A stretch of 64,000 bases of DNA from Permianibacter fluminis (GTDB lineage Bacteria; Pseudomonadota; Gammaproteobacteria; Enterobacterales; Permianibacteraceae): contig NZ_JABMEG010000001.1 of the NCBI RefSeq assembly GCF_013179735.1, forward strand, positions 2,294,001-2,358,000, given 5' to 3'. Positions 55,584 to 64,000 of this stretch are shown here, piece by piece. The stretch's first letter is position 1; every line of letters begins with the position of its first letter. The position numbers and the translations under genes were made by a program. The notes under the pieces were generated by a model that was given only the letters and a program-made list of their open reading frames with translations, was not told the DNA's origin and made no database searches.

Positions 55584-56702
55584 ATGAGTGCAGAACGTAC
55601 TAAAAAACTCATTTACATGGTGGCGGGTGCTCGGCCCAATTTTATGAAAATTGCTCCGATTGTTCGCGCGCTCGATGCCAGGCAAGACCGCTTTACCTAT
55701 CGCATTGTCCATACCGGCCAGCATTACGATCATGAAATGAGTGATGTGTTTTTCGAGGAGCTCGGCATTCCAAAGCCGGATTTTCACCTCGAAGCTGGCG
55801 GCGGCAGCCATGCCACGCAAACTGCCAAGATCATGGTTGGGTTTGAGGAAATCTGCCAGCGCGACCAACCGGATTGCGTGCTCGTGGTAGGGGATGTCAA
55901 CTCGACGCTGGCTTGCTCCATCGTAGCGAAAAAATTGCACATTCCGGTTGCGCATGTGGAAGCCGGTCTGCGCAGCGGTGATCTGCGGATGCCGGAAGAA
56001 ATCAATCGCCTGGTCACCGATGCCATTACCGACTGGTTCTTTGTCACCGAACCCTCAGGCCGTGAGCACTTGTTGCAAGAAGGTAAAGCACCGGATGTGG
56101 TCTATGACGTCGGCCACGTGATGGTGGACAACCTGCTGTTCCAGTACGCGCAGCTGCAACAAGGGCAATGCGGCGAGCTGTCCAGCAACAGCATCAAGCA
56201 GCAATTTTCCCGCTACGGCGTGATCACGCTGCATCGGCCGTCGAACGTCGATGATCCGGCGACCTTTGCCAAGTTGGCGCAGGCGCTGGTCAAGGCCTCG
56301 CAGGATTTGCCGCTGATTTTCCCGGTGCACCCGCGCACCCGGGCCAATCTGGAGAAGTTTGGTATTGATCTCGGCAGCAATGTGCTGCTGACCAAGCCGC
56401 TTTCGTACATGGATTTTCTGAACCTGTGGAAAGATGCCGTGGTTGTCGTCACCGACAGCGGTGGCCTGCAGGAAGAAACCACGGCGCTGGGCATTCCCTG
56501 CATCACGGTCCGTGAAAATACCGAGCGACCGGTGACGGTGGATGAGGGCACCAACACCCTTGTGGGCACCGACCCGGTGGCCATTTACTCCGCCATCAGC
56601 GCTGTGCTGCGTGGCGACGGTAAACACGGTCGTCGCCCCGCACTCTGGGACGGCAAAGCCGCCGAGCGCATTGTTTCGGTGTTGGACAAGGTGCTCGGCT
56701 AG
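55584..56702 (+). CDS. wecB: UDP-N-acetylglucosamine 2-epimerase (non-hydrolysing)
   Basis: 372-residue epimerase UDP-GlcNAc to UDP-ManNAc. Motifs: AGARPNFMKIAPIVRAL, VHTGQHYDHEMSD, VVGDVNSTLACSIVAKKL, HVEAGLRSGDLRMPEEINR, LHRPSNVDDP, LTKPLSYMDFL, VTDSGGLQEETTALGIPC, RENTERPVT. TTG 55578 with AAGG is another possible start. With the dehydrogenase before it, an N-acetylmannosamine or uronic-acid building block is plausible. Confidence 0.95.
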   Translation: MSAERTKKLIYMVAGARPNFMKIAPIVRALDARQDRFTYRIVHTGQHYDHEMSDVFFEELGIPKPDFHLEAGGGSHATQTAKIMVGFEEICQRDQPDCVLVVGDVNSTLACSIVAKKLHIPVAHVEAGLRSGDLRMPEEINRLVTDAITDWFFVTEPSGREHLLQEGKAPDVVYDVGHVMVDNLLFQYAQLQQGQCGELSSNSIKQQFSRYGVITLHRPSNVDDPATFAKLAQALVKASQDLPLIFPVHPRTRANLEKFGIDLGSNVLLTKPLSYMDFLNLWKDAVVVVTDSGGLQEETTALGIPCITVRENTERPVTVDEGTNTLVGTDPVAIYSAISAVLRGDGKHGRRPALWDGKAAERIVSVLDKVLG

Positions 56703-56704
56703 CC

Positions 56705-57463
56705 ATGAACCGCGCGCGACTCCTTCGACTGGCAACGCGAATGCGCAGCGCCCTGTTGAGCGGAGTCGGTCTCGCGTGGCTGTCGCTGTCGCCGGTGGCG
56801 GCCGACAGCGTAATGCCAGTCGAGCAGGCCAGCACCGCGGCTTTGCAGCAATCGGTGCAACACGCCTTTGACGAGTTCATGGCGCGGCTGGCCGCCGGCA
56901 GCAGAGGCGCAGTGCTGCTGCCGCCCGCTGATGCAATCGTCCGGCAATGGCTGGCGAACACGGCACTGGCTCGTCGTCTGGCCGGTGCCGACAACTGGCG
57001 CACCCTGACGCCGGAGCAGCAGCAACAGCTGGCGAGCGAAGTGACTCGAACGCTGGTGCGCTATCTGCTCGAAGCCTCCGCCCAATACAGTGGCCAGCAA
57101 CTGAATCTTGAAACCATCGACGCGCCTTCCGCAAACCGGCGGTTGTTGCATTTGACCCTGCGTGGAGTCAGTGGTTTTGACGCCATCCCTGTCGTTATCG
57201 AACTCATTCAACAAAAAGCGGAATGGCGTGTAGCCGATTTCAGCGTCGAAGGCGTTACCTACACCGGCATGAAGCGTTGGCAATACGATGTGTTGTGGCG
57301 CACCGGTGGCTACGAGGCCTTCCTGAATCACCTCAAGACAAAAAATGACCTATTCTTTGCTGAAATCCAACCCGTGACGGCGACCGCTACTGCCGCTACC
57401 ACCGGGAGTGCACAAGACAGGGGCGTAGACCTGCGCGTCAGCCCCGACGGAAAAAACGAATAG
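56705..57463 (+). CDS. MlaC/Ttg2D-like periplasmic protein in the polysaccharide locus
   Basis: 252 residues; starts two bases after wecB. Signal peptide (about 12-33, ALLSGVGLAWLSLSPVAADS). The mature part follows the toluene-tolerance/MlaC lipid-carrier pattern: a helix, WRTLTPEQQQQLASEVTRTLVRYLLEASAQYSGQQLNLE, and a beta part ending WRVADFSVEGVTYTGMKRWQYDVLWRTGGYEAFLNHL, where typical MlaC has WKVYDV-EGVSLV-YR-F. No mlaE, mlaF or mlaD lies nearby. Its role among sugar genes is unclear: it may carry lipid, or have been recruited to export. Confidence 0.75.
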   Translation: MNRARLLRLATRMRSALLSGVGLAWLSLSPVAADSVMPVEQASTAALQQSVQHAFDEFMARLAAGSRGAVLLPPADAIVRQWLANTALARRLAGADNWRTLTPEQQQQLASEVTRTLVRYLLEASAQYSGQQLNLETIDAPSANRRLLHLTLRGVSGFDAIPVVIELIQQKAEWRVADFSVEGVTYTGMKRWQYDVLWRTGGYEAFLNHLKTKNDLFFAEIQPVTATATAATTGSAQDRGVDLRVSPDGKNE

Positions 57464-57560
57464 GACCAGTAAGGTCTTGCTTGTGGATGGCGTGCGCTGA
57501 ACCCTTGATGAAAGGGGGGCAGAACGCCGACCCATTTGAATTTGATCAGTGGATAGAACA

Positions 57561-60419
57561 ATGACAATGGTTCGTTATCTTCTTGCTGGTGCTCTGGCAT
57601 TGGCTGCTTCGGTGACACAAGCTGCGCAATTGCCGAGTGGCATTACGCAACAGCAGATCGACATGTTCCGGCAATTGCCGCCGGCGGAGCAGGAGCGTCT
57701 GGCCAAGCAATATGGCGTGGATATCACTGCACTCCGGCAATCTGCCGGTGTCAGCAACACCGGGCAGCCGCTGAGCCAACCTGAGAATGTATTGCCGCGC
57801 CCTTATCCCTGGCAGGCGCAAATGCCTGTCGATGCCTGGGGCAACGGTGCGACCTATCAAGCGCCGCAGGCACCTGAGGGCTTGCAGCCCTTTGGCTACG
57901 ACTTGTTTGCCGGTACCCCCACCACGTTTGCGCCCGCTACCGATATTCCGGTGCCGCCCGATTTTACCGTTGGCCCCGGCGACATCATCAACGTGCAGTT
58001 GTTTGGCAAACAAAGCGCCAGTTATGCACTGACCGTTGGTCGTGATGGCACCATCGCGTTTCCGGAGCTTGGCCCGATTGCCGTAGCCGGGCTCAGTTTC
58101 GCCAGCTTGCAGCAAACCTTGCAGAAGCGGGTGAGCCAGCAAATGATTGGCGTTGACGCCAACATCACACTCGGCGAGCTGCACAGCATTCGAGTGTTTG
58201 TTCTGGGGGATGCCTATCGCCCCGGCTCCTATACCGTCAGTGCGCTCTCCACTGTGACCAATGCCTTGTTTGTCAGCGGTGGCGTGCAAACCATTGGTTC
58301 TCTACGCAATATCGAAATCAAGCGCAGCGGCAAACTGATCGGCCGTTTTGATCTGTACGACCTGCTCTTGAAAGGCGACACCTCCGGCGATCTGCGATTG
58401 CAGCAGGGCGATGTGATCTTTATTCCACCGGTGGCCAACCGTGTGGGCATCGATGGCCAGATTCGCCGCCCGGCGCTGTATGAAATCAAGCCCGGCGAAA
58501 CGGTGTCCGAGCTGGTGGCGATGGCGGGCGGCATGACCGCCGATGCCTATGCGCAATCCACCGTGCTCGAACGCATTGATGCCAAAAAGCTGCGCAGCAT
58601 CAAAACCATTGATCTGACCCAGCACAATTCCGCCGCCACCCGTCTGCAAGATGGCGACAAGCTGACGGTTGCGTCGGTTGCCGAACAGGTGGAGGAGTCG
58701 GTGGAGCTGGTCGGCGCGGTTACCCGACCCGGTAAATATCAATGGTATGACGGCATCCGGGTGAGTGATTTGCTGCGGTCACGCGCGTCGGACCTGCAAG
58801 TCGATGTTGATCTGGACTACGCCGTTGTTGCCCGGGAAAAAAATTCACGCCGTGACATCACCGTACTGCAGTTCAGCCTCGACGGCGTGCTGAACCAGAT
58901 TGGCAGCAAAGATGATCTGGTCCTGCAGCGTCGCGACCGCGTGCTGGTGTTCTCCAAACAAATGAATGATGTGCTCGGACCGGGCCAGTCGGCTTCTGCA
59001 ATGGGCGCGTCGCTTGGCGGTTATACCAACAATTCCAATATATCCAATCAGCCGAGCAATCAGCTCAACAATCAGCCCTTTGGTGCGCAAGCATCGCAAC
59101 AAGGTGCGGTACCAAATCAGACAACAGCACAAAATCAGCAGTCCGCCCAACCAGCACTGCAGCCGCAGCCCAACTCCGCCACGCCGTATTCAGGCAACAC
59201 GCAGCAACAATACGTCAGCCAGCGCTATGGCAGCCAAAATCAAAACGCGGGCTTGTACTGGCCCGCGTCGCGTGGCGGTCTTAACCAGACGAATTCTGCC
59301 GACACGGCTACCAGAGATAACCGCCGGCAAACGTTGCTCGCCCCAGTGCTGATGAAGTTGCGTGACCAAAGCCGCTCGGGACAGGCGCTGGACACCGTGG
59401 AGATTAGCGGCAGTGTGCGCTTTCCCGGCATCTACCCGATGACTGAAGGCTTCACCTTGGCGCATCTGCTCACGGCTGCCGGCGGATTGACCGAAGCGGC
59501 CTACACGCTTGCGGCAGAAGTCACGCGAGTCAACCTAACCAACCCGAACGAAGCAACCGTAGACCATATTCCACTGGATTTACGCCAGATTCTTGATGCT
59601 CATGCCGCCAGCCCTGCATTGGTCAGTCGTGATCAAGTATTCATAAAGCAGATTCCCGAGTGGCAGGAACAGTTGACGGTTGAATTGCGCGGTGAGTTTG
59701 TATTTCCAGGCCGGTATACCATTCGGCGCGGCGAAACCCTTGCGCAACTGATAAAGCGTGCGGGTGGCTTCACTCAATATGCGGCTCCAGAAGGTGCGGT
59801 GTTTACGCGCGATGATCTGCGCAAGCAAGAGTCGCAGCGCATAGCGGAGCTTCAGGCGCAACTGCAAAGTCAGGTTGCTGCGGCATCGCTCTCTGCATCA
59901 GCAGGGACGGCACCAACAAGACCTGGTGTTGATGCGGAACAGGCGACACGCGCCGCAGGATTGCTGGCACAACTGGAAAAAACCCAGGCCGTCGGCCGTC
60001 TGGTCATTGACCTGCCGCTCATCGTGACCAGTGCGGAACATGACATTCAGCTCGAGTCTGGTGATCTGCTGGTGGTGCCGCCACGCCGTCAGACGGTATC
60101 CGTGGTTGGAGAAGTGCAGTACTCCACGTCCCATGTATTTGCTGACGACCTGAATTACGAAGACTACATCGAGCGTAGTGGGGGGCTTGCGGCTCGTGCC
60201 GATGAGAACCGCATTTATATTGTTCGTGCAAACGGTCAGGTTTCCCTACCTAACAGTGGCGGGGGTTGGTTTGGCAAGAAAGGTGTTGCCATGCAGCCCG
60301 GAGATACCATTGTGGTGCCGTTGGATACCGAATACATGTCACCGCTTCCACTGTGGACCTCTGTTACACAGATCATTTACCAGTCTGCAATTGCGATTGC
60401 TGCAATTAGTAGTCTGTAA
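57561..60419 (+). CDS. Large SLBB-domain polysaccharide export protein (Wza-like)
   Basis: 952-residue outer-membrane export protein, over twice Wza (about 380). Signal peptide 1-21; there is no lipobox Cys, unlike Wza. The Poly_export domain starts at about residue 134 (FTVGPGDIINVQLFGKQ). Six SLBB-like modules start near 214 (VFVLGDAYRPGSYTV), 294 (GIDGQIRRPALYEI), 378 (VELVGAVTRPGKYQW), 612 (VEISGSVRFPGIYPM), 708 (VELRGEFVFPGRYTI) and 846 (VSVVGEVQYSTSHVF). A Gln/Asn/Ser-rich insert lies at about 469-573. The C-terminal hydrophobic strand (LWTSVTQIIYQSAIAIAAI) may be the membrane-spanning helix. Similar long proteins occur in Alteromonas- and Vibrio-type capsule loci. Confidence 0.9.
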   Translation: MTMVRYLLAGALALAASVTQAAQLPSGITQQQIDMFRQLPPAEQERLAKQYGVDITALRQSAGVSNTGQPLSQPENVLPRPYPWQAQMPVDAWGNGATYQAPQAPEGLQPFGYDLFAGTPTTFAPATDIPVPPDFTVGPGDIINVQLFGKQSASYALTVGRDGTIAFPELGPIAVAGLSFASLQQTLQKRVSQQMIGVDANITLGELHSIRVFVLGDAYRPGSYTVSALSTVTNALFVSGGVQTIGSLRNIEIKRSGKLIGRFDLYDLLLKGDTSGDLRLQQGDVIFIPPVANRVGIDGQIRRPALYEIKPGETVSELVAMAGGMTADAYAQSTVLERIDAKKLRSIKTIDLTQHNSAATRLQDGDKLTVASVAEQVEESVELVGAVTRPGKYQWYDGIRVSDLLRSRASDLQVDVDLDYAVVAREKNSRRDITVLQFSLDGVLNQIGSKDDLVLQRRDRVLVFSKQMNDVLGPGQSASAMGASLGGYTNNSNISNQPSNQLNNQPFGAQASQQGAVPNQTTAQNQQSAQPALQPQPNSATPYSGNTQQQYVSQRYGSQNQNAGLYWPASRGGLNQTNSADTATRDNRRQTLLAPVLMKLRDQSRSGQALDTVEISGSVRFPGIYPMTEGFTLAHLLTAAGGLTEAAYTLAAEVTRVNLTNPNEATVDHIPLDLRQILDAHAASPALVSRDQVFIKQIPEWQEQLTVELRGEFVFPGRYTIRRGETLAQLIKRAGGFTQYAAPEGAVFTRDDLRKQESQRIAELQAQLQSQVAAASLSASAGTAPTRPGVDAEQATRAAGLLAQLEKTQAVGRLVIDLPLIVTSAEHDIQLESGDLLVVPPRRQTVSVVGEVQYSTSHVFADDLNYEDYIERSGGLAARADENRIYIVRANGQVSLPNSGGGWFGKKGVAMQPGDTIVVPLDTEYMSPLPLWTSVTQIIYQSAIAIAAISSL

Positions 60420-60446
60420 CTCATAACTCGTCGGTGAAAATATTAA

Positions 60447-61388
60447 ATGAGTACCAATGTCGAAAAAGAAATCGATATTTCGGACCTAATCAGTCGAGTT
60501 TGGGAAAGGAAAGTCCCGATACTCACTCTGACCGGAATTTTAGCCATCGCCCTGATGCTTGTGAGTTTAATGCTTCCCAACAAGTACAAGTCAGAGGCGA
60601 TCCTTGCATCAAATCAGTCATCTGACGCCATGGCGAGCGGGTTGCTGGCGCAGTTTGGTGGTTTAGCCGGGATTGCAGGAATCGATCTTGGCGGTCCTTC
60701 TACGGACCCAACTGTTATTGCACTAAAGACATTGGAATCAGGTGAGTTTCTAGCACAGTTTATTGACAAGCATTCCCTTAAGGTCGCGCTTATTGCATCT
60801 GACGGATGGGATCAAAGCAAGGGGGTATGGGTTATAGATCCTTCTATATATGATGAAAAAAGTGGCAATTGGGTTCGTGATGTTACTTTTCCCAAGCAAA
60901 AAATTCCAAGTGACGTTGAGGCTGTGAAGGAGTTTAGAAAGCTATTTTCTGTTACGCAGGACAGAAAGACGTCCCTGATCACTGTTTCGGTAATAACTGA
61001 ATCTCCCTCCATTTCTAAAGCATGGGTCGACGCTCTCGTAAGCGATGCGAATCAATACATTCGTGAACGTGCTATTGCTGAAGCAAATAAGAGCATTGAG
61101 TTTTTGACAAAAAAAGTAGGTGAAACAACGGTTGCCGAGTTTCAATCTGCTTTTTCAAAGCTGATTGAGCAGCAGATGAAAACCTCAATGCTTGCAAGCG
61201 TAAGAGAGGACTATGCATTTAAGGTGGTCGACCCCGCATTTTTGCCTGAGGAGAAATACAGCCCCAATCGAGTATTCATTTGTCTCGCCGGAACATTTAT
61301 TGGCTTTTTTCTTTCAACGTTCATTGTCCTGTTGATGGGGAGAAGACGTAATGCAATTTCACCTAGTGACGGAAGAGCAGATAGTTGA
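60447..61388 (+). CDS. Wzz-like chain-length determinant protein
   Basis: 313-residue polysaccharide co-polymerase (LPS/capsule). Two membrane helices, about 25-45 (ILTLTGILAIALMLVSLML) and about 277-299 (VFICLAGTFIGFFLSTFIVLLMG), surround a periplasmic domain beginning PNKYKSEAILASNQSS with a helix-rich end (AIAEANKSIEFLTKKVGETTVAEFQSAFSKLIEQQM). The proline-rich PAFLPEEKYSPNRVF precedes the second helix, as usual. No kinase domain follows. From here on the DNA is markedly AT-rich. Confidence 0.9.
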   Translation: MSTNVEKEIDISDLISRVWERKVPILTLTGILAIALMLVSLMLPNKYKSEAILASNQSSDAMASGLLAQFGGLAGIAGIDLGGPSTDPTVIALKTLESGEFLAQFIDKHSLKVALIASDGWDQSKGVWVIDPSIYDEKSGNWVRDVTFPKQKIPSDVEAVKEFRKLFSVTQDRKTSLITVSVITESPSISKAWVDALVSDANQYIRERAIAEANKSIEFLTKKVGETTVAEFQSAFSKLIEQQMKTSMLASVREDYAFKVVDPAFLPEEKYSPNRVFICLAGTFIGFFLSTFIVLLMGRRRNAISPSDGRADS

Positions 61389-61399
61389 GGTGAAAACAA

Positions 61400-62101
61400 G
61401 TGATCGAAGGTAGGCGTGTATTGGCAGTTGTCCCAGCGAGAGGTGGGAGCAAACGCTTGCCAGGAAAAAATATCAAACTTCTGGCTGGGAAGCCTTTGAT
61501 CAGCTGGACAATCGATGCCGCACTCAGGTCGAGTTACATTGACATGATCGTGATTAGTTCAGACAGTGATGAGATTCTTGATGTGGCCGCTAGATACGAC
61601 GGCGTCCGTCTGCACAAACGTTCCGAGTTACTTGCAAGTGATACTGCAAAAACAGTTGATGTCGTCCTCGATGTGATTTCATCGCTTGCAGAAAACGGCC
61701 ACCTATTTGACGATGTTGTTATCCTGCAGCCCACATCACCACTACGAAGTCATACGCACATCGATGAATCTCTGGAGAAAAAAATCAGAGAAAAATGCGA
61801 TGGAGTCGTGTCGGTTTGTGAGGTTGAACACAACCCTCTGTGGGCTAACACCTTGCCAGAAAATCTATGCATGGAAGGGTTCATTCGGGATGATGTGATA
61901 GGTAAGAGAAGTCAGGATTTGCCTGTTTATTATCGCATTAATGGTGCCATCTATGCTTTCAGTGTCATGAAGATTGCAGGCAGTCGCGAGATCTTCTTTA
62001 ACGACAAGGTTTTTGCTTACGTTATGAGTCGGGATAGTTCTGTTGATATTGACGTAATCTTTGATTTTAAACTGGCTGAAACCCTGATCTCCTTTCGGTG
62101 A
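61400..62101 (+). CDS. CMP-sugar synthetase (acylneuraminate cytidylyltransferase family)
   Basis: 233-residue cytidylyltransferase of the NeuA/LegF/PseF kind: VPARGGSKRLPGKNIKLLAGKPLISWTI (CTP binding), VISSDSDEILDVAARY, ILQPTSPLRSHTHIDES, and YYRINGAIYAF. It activates a nonulosonic acid (sialic, legionaminic, pseudaminic) or Kdo-like sugar with CTP. The GTG start at 61400 is 12 bases after the Wzz gene. The exact sugar cannot be decided; the NeuB-type synthase, if present, lies outside. Confidence 0.9.
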   Translation: MIEGRRVLAVVPARGGSKRLPGKNIKLLAGKPLISWTIDAALRSSYIDMIVISSDSDEILDVAARYDGVRLHKRSELLASDTAKTVDVVLDVISSLAENGHLFDDVVILQPTSPLRSHTHIDESLEKKIREKCDGVVSVCEVEHNPLWANTLPENLCMEGFIRDDVIGKRSQDLPVYYRINGAIYAFSVMKIAGSREIFFNDKVFAYVMSRDSSVDIDVIFDFKLAETLISFR

Positions 62102-62108
62102 GTTGAGC

Positions 62109-63089
62109 ATGTCGACAAAAAAAAATGTGGCTTTGGTTGGGGCTGGTCAGATAGGGCGACGGCATTTGCAGTCGCTTTTCAATTTAGAAAGCGAAATTTC
62201 TATTGATGTCATAGATCCAGCCAGCCATTCGCTTGAGATGGCAAAGGTGGATTTCGATAGTCTTAGCTCTGAAAGAATGGTGCGATTTTTTCAGTCCATC
62301 CAGGAGATTGACGAGCAGTACGATTTTGCGATATTCGCTACTGGCGCTGCGGTAAGGTTGGCGACCTTTCGAGATTTTTCTGAACGTAGCTTGGCCAAGG
62401 CCATTCTTTTTGAAAAGGTTCTGTTTCAGTCAGTGGCCCAGATCAACATTGCAAACGAGTTGCTATTGAAAGTATCTGGTAGGGCGTGGGTGAACTGTCC
62501 TCGTCGCATGTATGAAGTCTATCGCATGTTGAAGCAGCGAATTGGTCACTCTGATGTGATTGATATGGTGGTTGATGGTGTCGGCTGGGGTTTGGCATGT
62601 AATTCGATTCATTTTATTGACCTTTGGTCATATTTGATAGGGTCGACTGAGTACTCTCTAGACGTTTCTGATCTTATTCCTAAGGTCTTTGAAAGTAAGC
62701 GTCCGGGATACAAAGAGATATTTGGTGTTATGCAAGCCAGGTCTGGCAGCCACTCTCTTAAGCTTAGTTGCTCAGATGCAGAACATCAGCCGTTTGCATT
62801 AATTCGAATCTCTACGGATGCCTTGGATATCAAGATTTCCGAAAGAGATGGCGTTATGGCGATAATGGATAAAAATGGCAGAGAGCTAGAAAAAATATCA
62901 TTTCGTACCCCTTATCAAAGCGAGCTTACGGCCCGCTTTATTGAGGGGGTTCGACACGATGGAGTTTCTGACTTAACCCGATTCGAGGATTCCGCATTGC
63001 TGCACAAAGTATTTTTGGAGGCGCTTTTGACCCATTTTCAGAGATACGGAGATGTCTCAAGGGATAACGACATTTGTCCCATAACTTGA
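62109..63089 (+). CDS. Gfo/Idh/MocA family oxidoreductase (first copy)
   Basis: 326-residue NAD(P)-dependent sugar dehydrogenase. Nucleotide fold NVALVGAGQIGRRHLQSLF; the EKP position is altered to ILFEKVLFQS; the segment RAWVNCPRRMYEVYRML replaces the usual NxRRF; WGLACNSIHFIDLWSYLIG provides the HxxD-type catalytic site. ATG 62109 starts seven bases after the cytidylyltransferase stop. Such proteins are found next to CMP-nonulosonate genes. AT-rich codon use; second copy directly downstream. Confidence 0.85.
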   Translation: MSTKKNVALVGAGQIGRRHLQSLFNLESEISIDVIDPASHSLEMAKVDFDSLSSERMVRFFQSIQEIDEQYDFAIFATGAAVRLATFRDFSERSLAKAILFEKVLFQSVAQINIANELLLKVSGRAWVNCPRRMYEVYRMLKQRIGHSDVIDMVVDGVGWGLACNSIHFIDLWSYLIGSTEYSLDVSDLIPKVFESKRPGYKEIFGVMQARSGSHSLKLSCSDAEHQPFALIRISTDALDIKISERDGVMAIMDKNGRELEKISFRTPYQSELTARFIEGVRHDGVSDLTRFEDSALLHKVFLEALLTHFQRYGDVSRDNDICPIT

Positions 63090-63090
63090 T

Positions 63091-64000
63091 GTGAGAAAAA
63101 ACGTGATTCTTTTGGTTGGTTGTGGGCCTATGGCCATCAGTTATGCCCAAGTTCTGGTTGAAATAGGTGTTGAATTTGTGGTTGTCGGACGCAGTGCTAG
63201 GTCTGCTCAGGTTTTTAAAGATGCAGTTGGTAAAGCCCCGATTTCTGGTGGCGTTGAGCTTTTTCTTCAGAACTGTCGTCAGCGAATTGATATGGCCATT
63301 GTGGCGGTTGATGTCTTTTCACTTGCTTCCGTTTGCGCAAATTTGATTTCCTGCAATGTAAACAAGATACTTGTTGAAAAGCCAGGTGCATACTGTTTAA
63401 GTGAGCTTATTCAGCTCAACAAATTGGCTGAAAAGGCAGGAGCTCAGGTATATGTTGCCTACAACAGGAGGTTCTATGCATCAGTACAGGCCGCAAAGAG
63501 ATACATACTAGAAGATGGCGGTGTAAGCAGCTTCTCTTTTGAGGTGTCAGAATGGGGGGGGAGGGTTTCTAAGGTCAGTAACCACCCGGCCGTTAAAGAG
63601 AATTGGTTTCTTGCAAATACTTCTCATGTTGTTGATTTGGCTTTTTACTTGGGGGGGCAGCCTAAGGACATTGATTGTCGGACAAGTGGTAGCCTCGCAT
63701 GGCATCCTGCTTCGTCAATTTTTTCTGGTAGTGGTGTCTCTTATTCTGGAGCTCTTTTTTCCTACTCAGGTAATTGGGTTGCGCCGGGTAGATGGTGCTT
63801 AGAGGTCCTCACTTCTCAGCGGCGACTTGTATTTCGCCCATTGGAAACGCTCAAGATTCAAAATATCGGTTCGATGGACCTGATTGATGATGTCTTTGAT
63901 GATTCGATGGATAAGAAATTTAAGCCAGGCTTATATCTTCAAGTCTCGAAGTACATCCACGGAGACTTGTCCTCGTTCCCCGCTCTGTCAGAGCACGTAA
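63091..64000 (+). CDS. Gfo/Idh/MocA family oxidoreductase (second copy, truncated by window end)
   Basis: An open frame of 303 codons from GTG 63091 (one base after the previous stop) runs off the end. N-terminus VILLVGCGPMAISYAQVL is a slightly unusual nucleotide fold (GCGPM). The catalytic EKPG is intact (NKILVEKPGAYCLSEL), then VYVAYNRRFYASVQAAK, and NTSHVVDLAFYLGG (HxxD). It is thus closer to a standard dehydrogenase than the first copy. AT-rich. Its product is probably a modified sugar precursor; substrate unknown. Confidence 0.85.
   Translation, partial: MRKNVILLVGCGPMAISYAQVLVEIGVEFVVVGRSARSAQVFKDAVGKAPISGGVELFLQNCRQRIDMAIVAVDVFSLASVCANLISCNVNKILVEKPGAYCLSELIQLNKLAEKAGAQVYVAYNRRFYASVQAAKRYILEDGGVSSFSFEVSEWGGRVSKVSNHPAVKENWFLANTSHVVDLAFYLGGQPKDIDCRTSGSLAWHPASSIFSGSGVSYSGALFSYSGNWVAPGRWCLEVLTSQRRLVFRPLETLKIQNIGSMDLIDDVFDDSMDKKFKPGLYLQVSKYIHGDLSSFPALSEHV

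Noticed and set aside
54699-55955. 418-codon minus-strand frame across tviB and wecB
   Set aside because: Antisense to two conserved enzymes; results from the C-ending codon preference.

Overview
This is about 64 kb of chromosome from a free-living gammaproteobacterium. It is roughly 58-60 % GC by eye until about 60.4 kb, then clearly AT-richer. Gene order matches the Pseudomonas core twice. The first block is nadB < > rpoE(algU)-rseA-rseB-rseC-mucD/degP-lepA-lepB-DUF4845-rnc-era-recO-pdxJ-acpS. The second is yciK-mupP-ubiG-mtaD < > gyrA-serC-hisC-cmk-rpsA-ihfB-lapA-lapB-pyrF, followed by a surface-polysaccharide locus. I cannot name the species; a deep-branching relative of Pseudomonadales or similar orders fits the sequence.

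Layout. 0-5.7 kb: end of lysS, an HDOD signalling protein, ygfZ divergent from sdhE-ygfX, a membrane TPR protein, nadB. 6-17.9 kb: the sigma-E envelope-stress operon running into translation, RNA-processing and cofactor genes; good sigma-E-type promoters precede rpoE and the degP-like protease. 17.9-22.2 kb: a secreted M36 metalloprotease with a GlyGly-CTERM-like tail, and an M20 peptidase. 22.3-24.2 kb: fabA-fabB behind a near-perfect FadR operator. 24.2-34 kb: a mixed accessory stretch with a small heat-shock protein under a sigma-32-like promoter, a beta-CASP nuclease, DUF1304, arfB, a Sel1 gene broken by an in-frame amber codon, an SDR, slyX, a glutathione peroxidase, an M28 peptidase, an enoyl-CoA hydratase, an unknown 154-residue protein and a GGDEF protein. 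34.2-40.6 kb: a minus-strand cluster (unknown periplasmic protein, mtaD, ubiG, mupP, mutarotase, degenerate squalene-synthase-like protein, yciK). 40.7-52.5 kb: housekeeping genes on the plus strand, ending with a ComEA-like protein. 52.6-64 kb: polysaccharide locus with manC, a tviB-like dehydrogenase, wecB, an orphan MlaC-like protein, a very large SLBB exporter, a Wzz-like protein, a CMP-sugar synthetase and two tandem Gfo/Idh/MocA oxidoreductases, the second cut by the window end.

Two genome-wide habits stand out. First, imperfect tandem repeats with a 15-17 bp period but unrelated unit sequences sit at gene junctions (after rpoE, recO, lepA, rnc, the enoyl-CoA hydratase, and before yciK), and in-frame 15-bp versions extend the N-termini of RseA and the mutarotase. 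Second, C/G-rich REP-like palindromes fill many intergenic gaps. No tRNA, rRNA, CRISPR array, insertion sequence or prophage was seen. I did not find a complete, clearly new multi-gene system. The most promising leads are the tandem-repeat phenomenon, the polysaccharide export module with its MlaC-like and Q/N-rich SLBB proteins, and the squalene-synthase-like gene inserted beside mupP.
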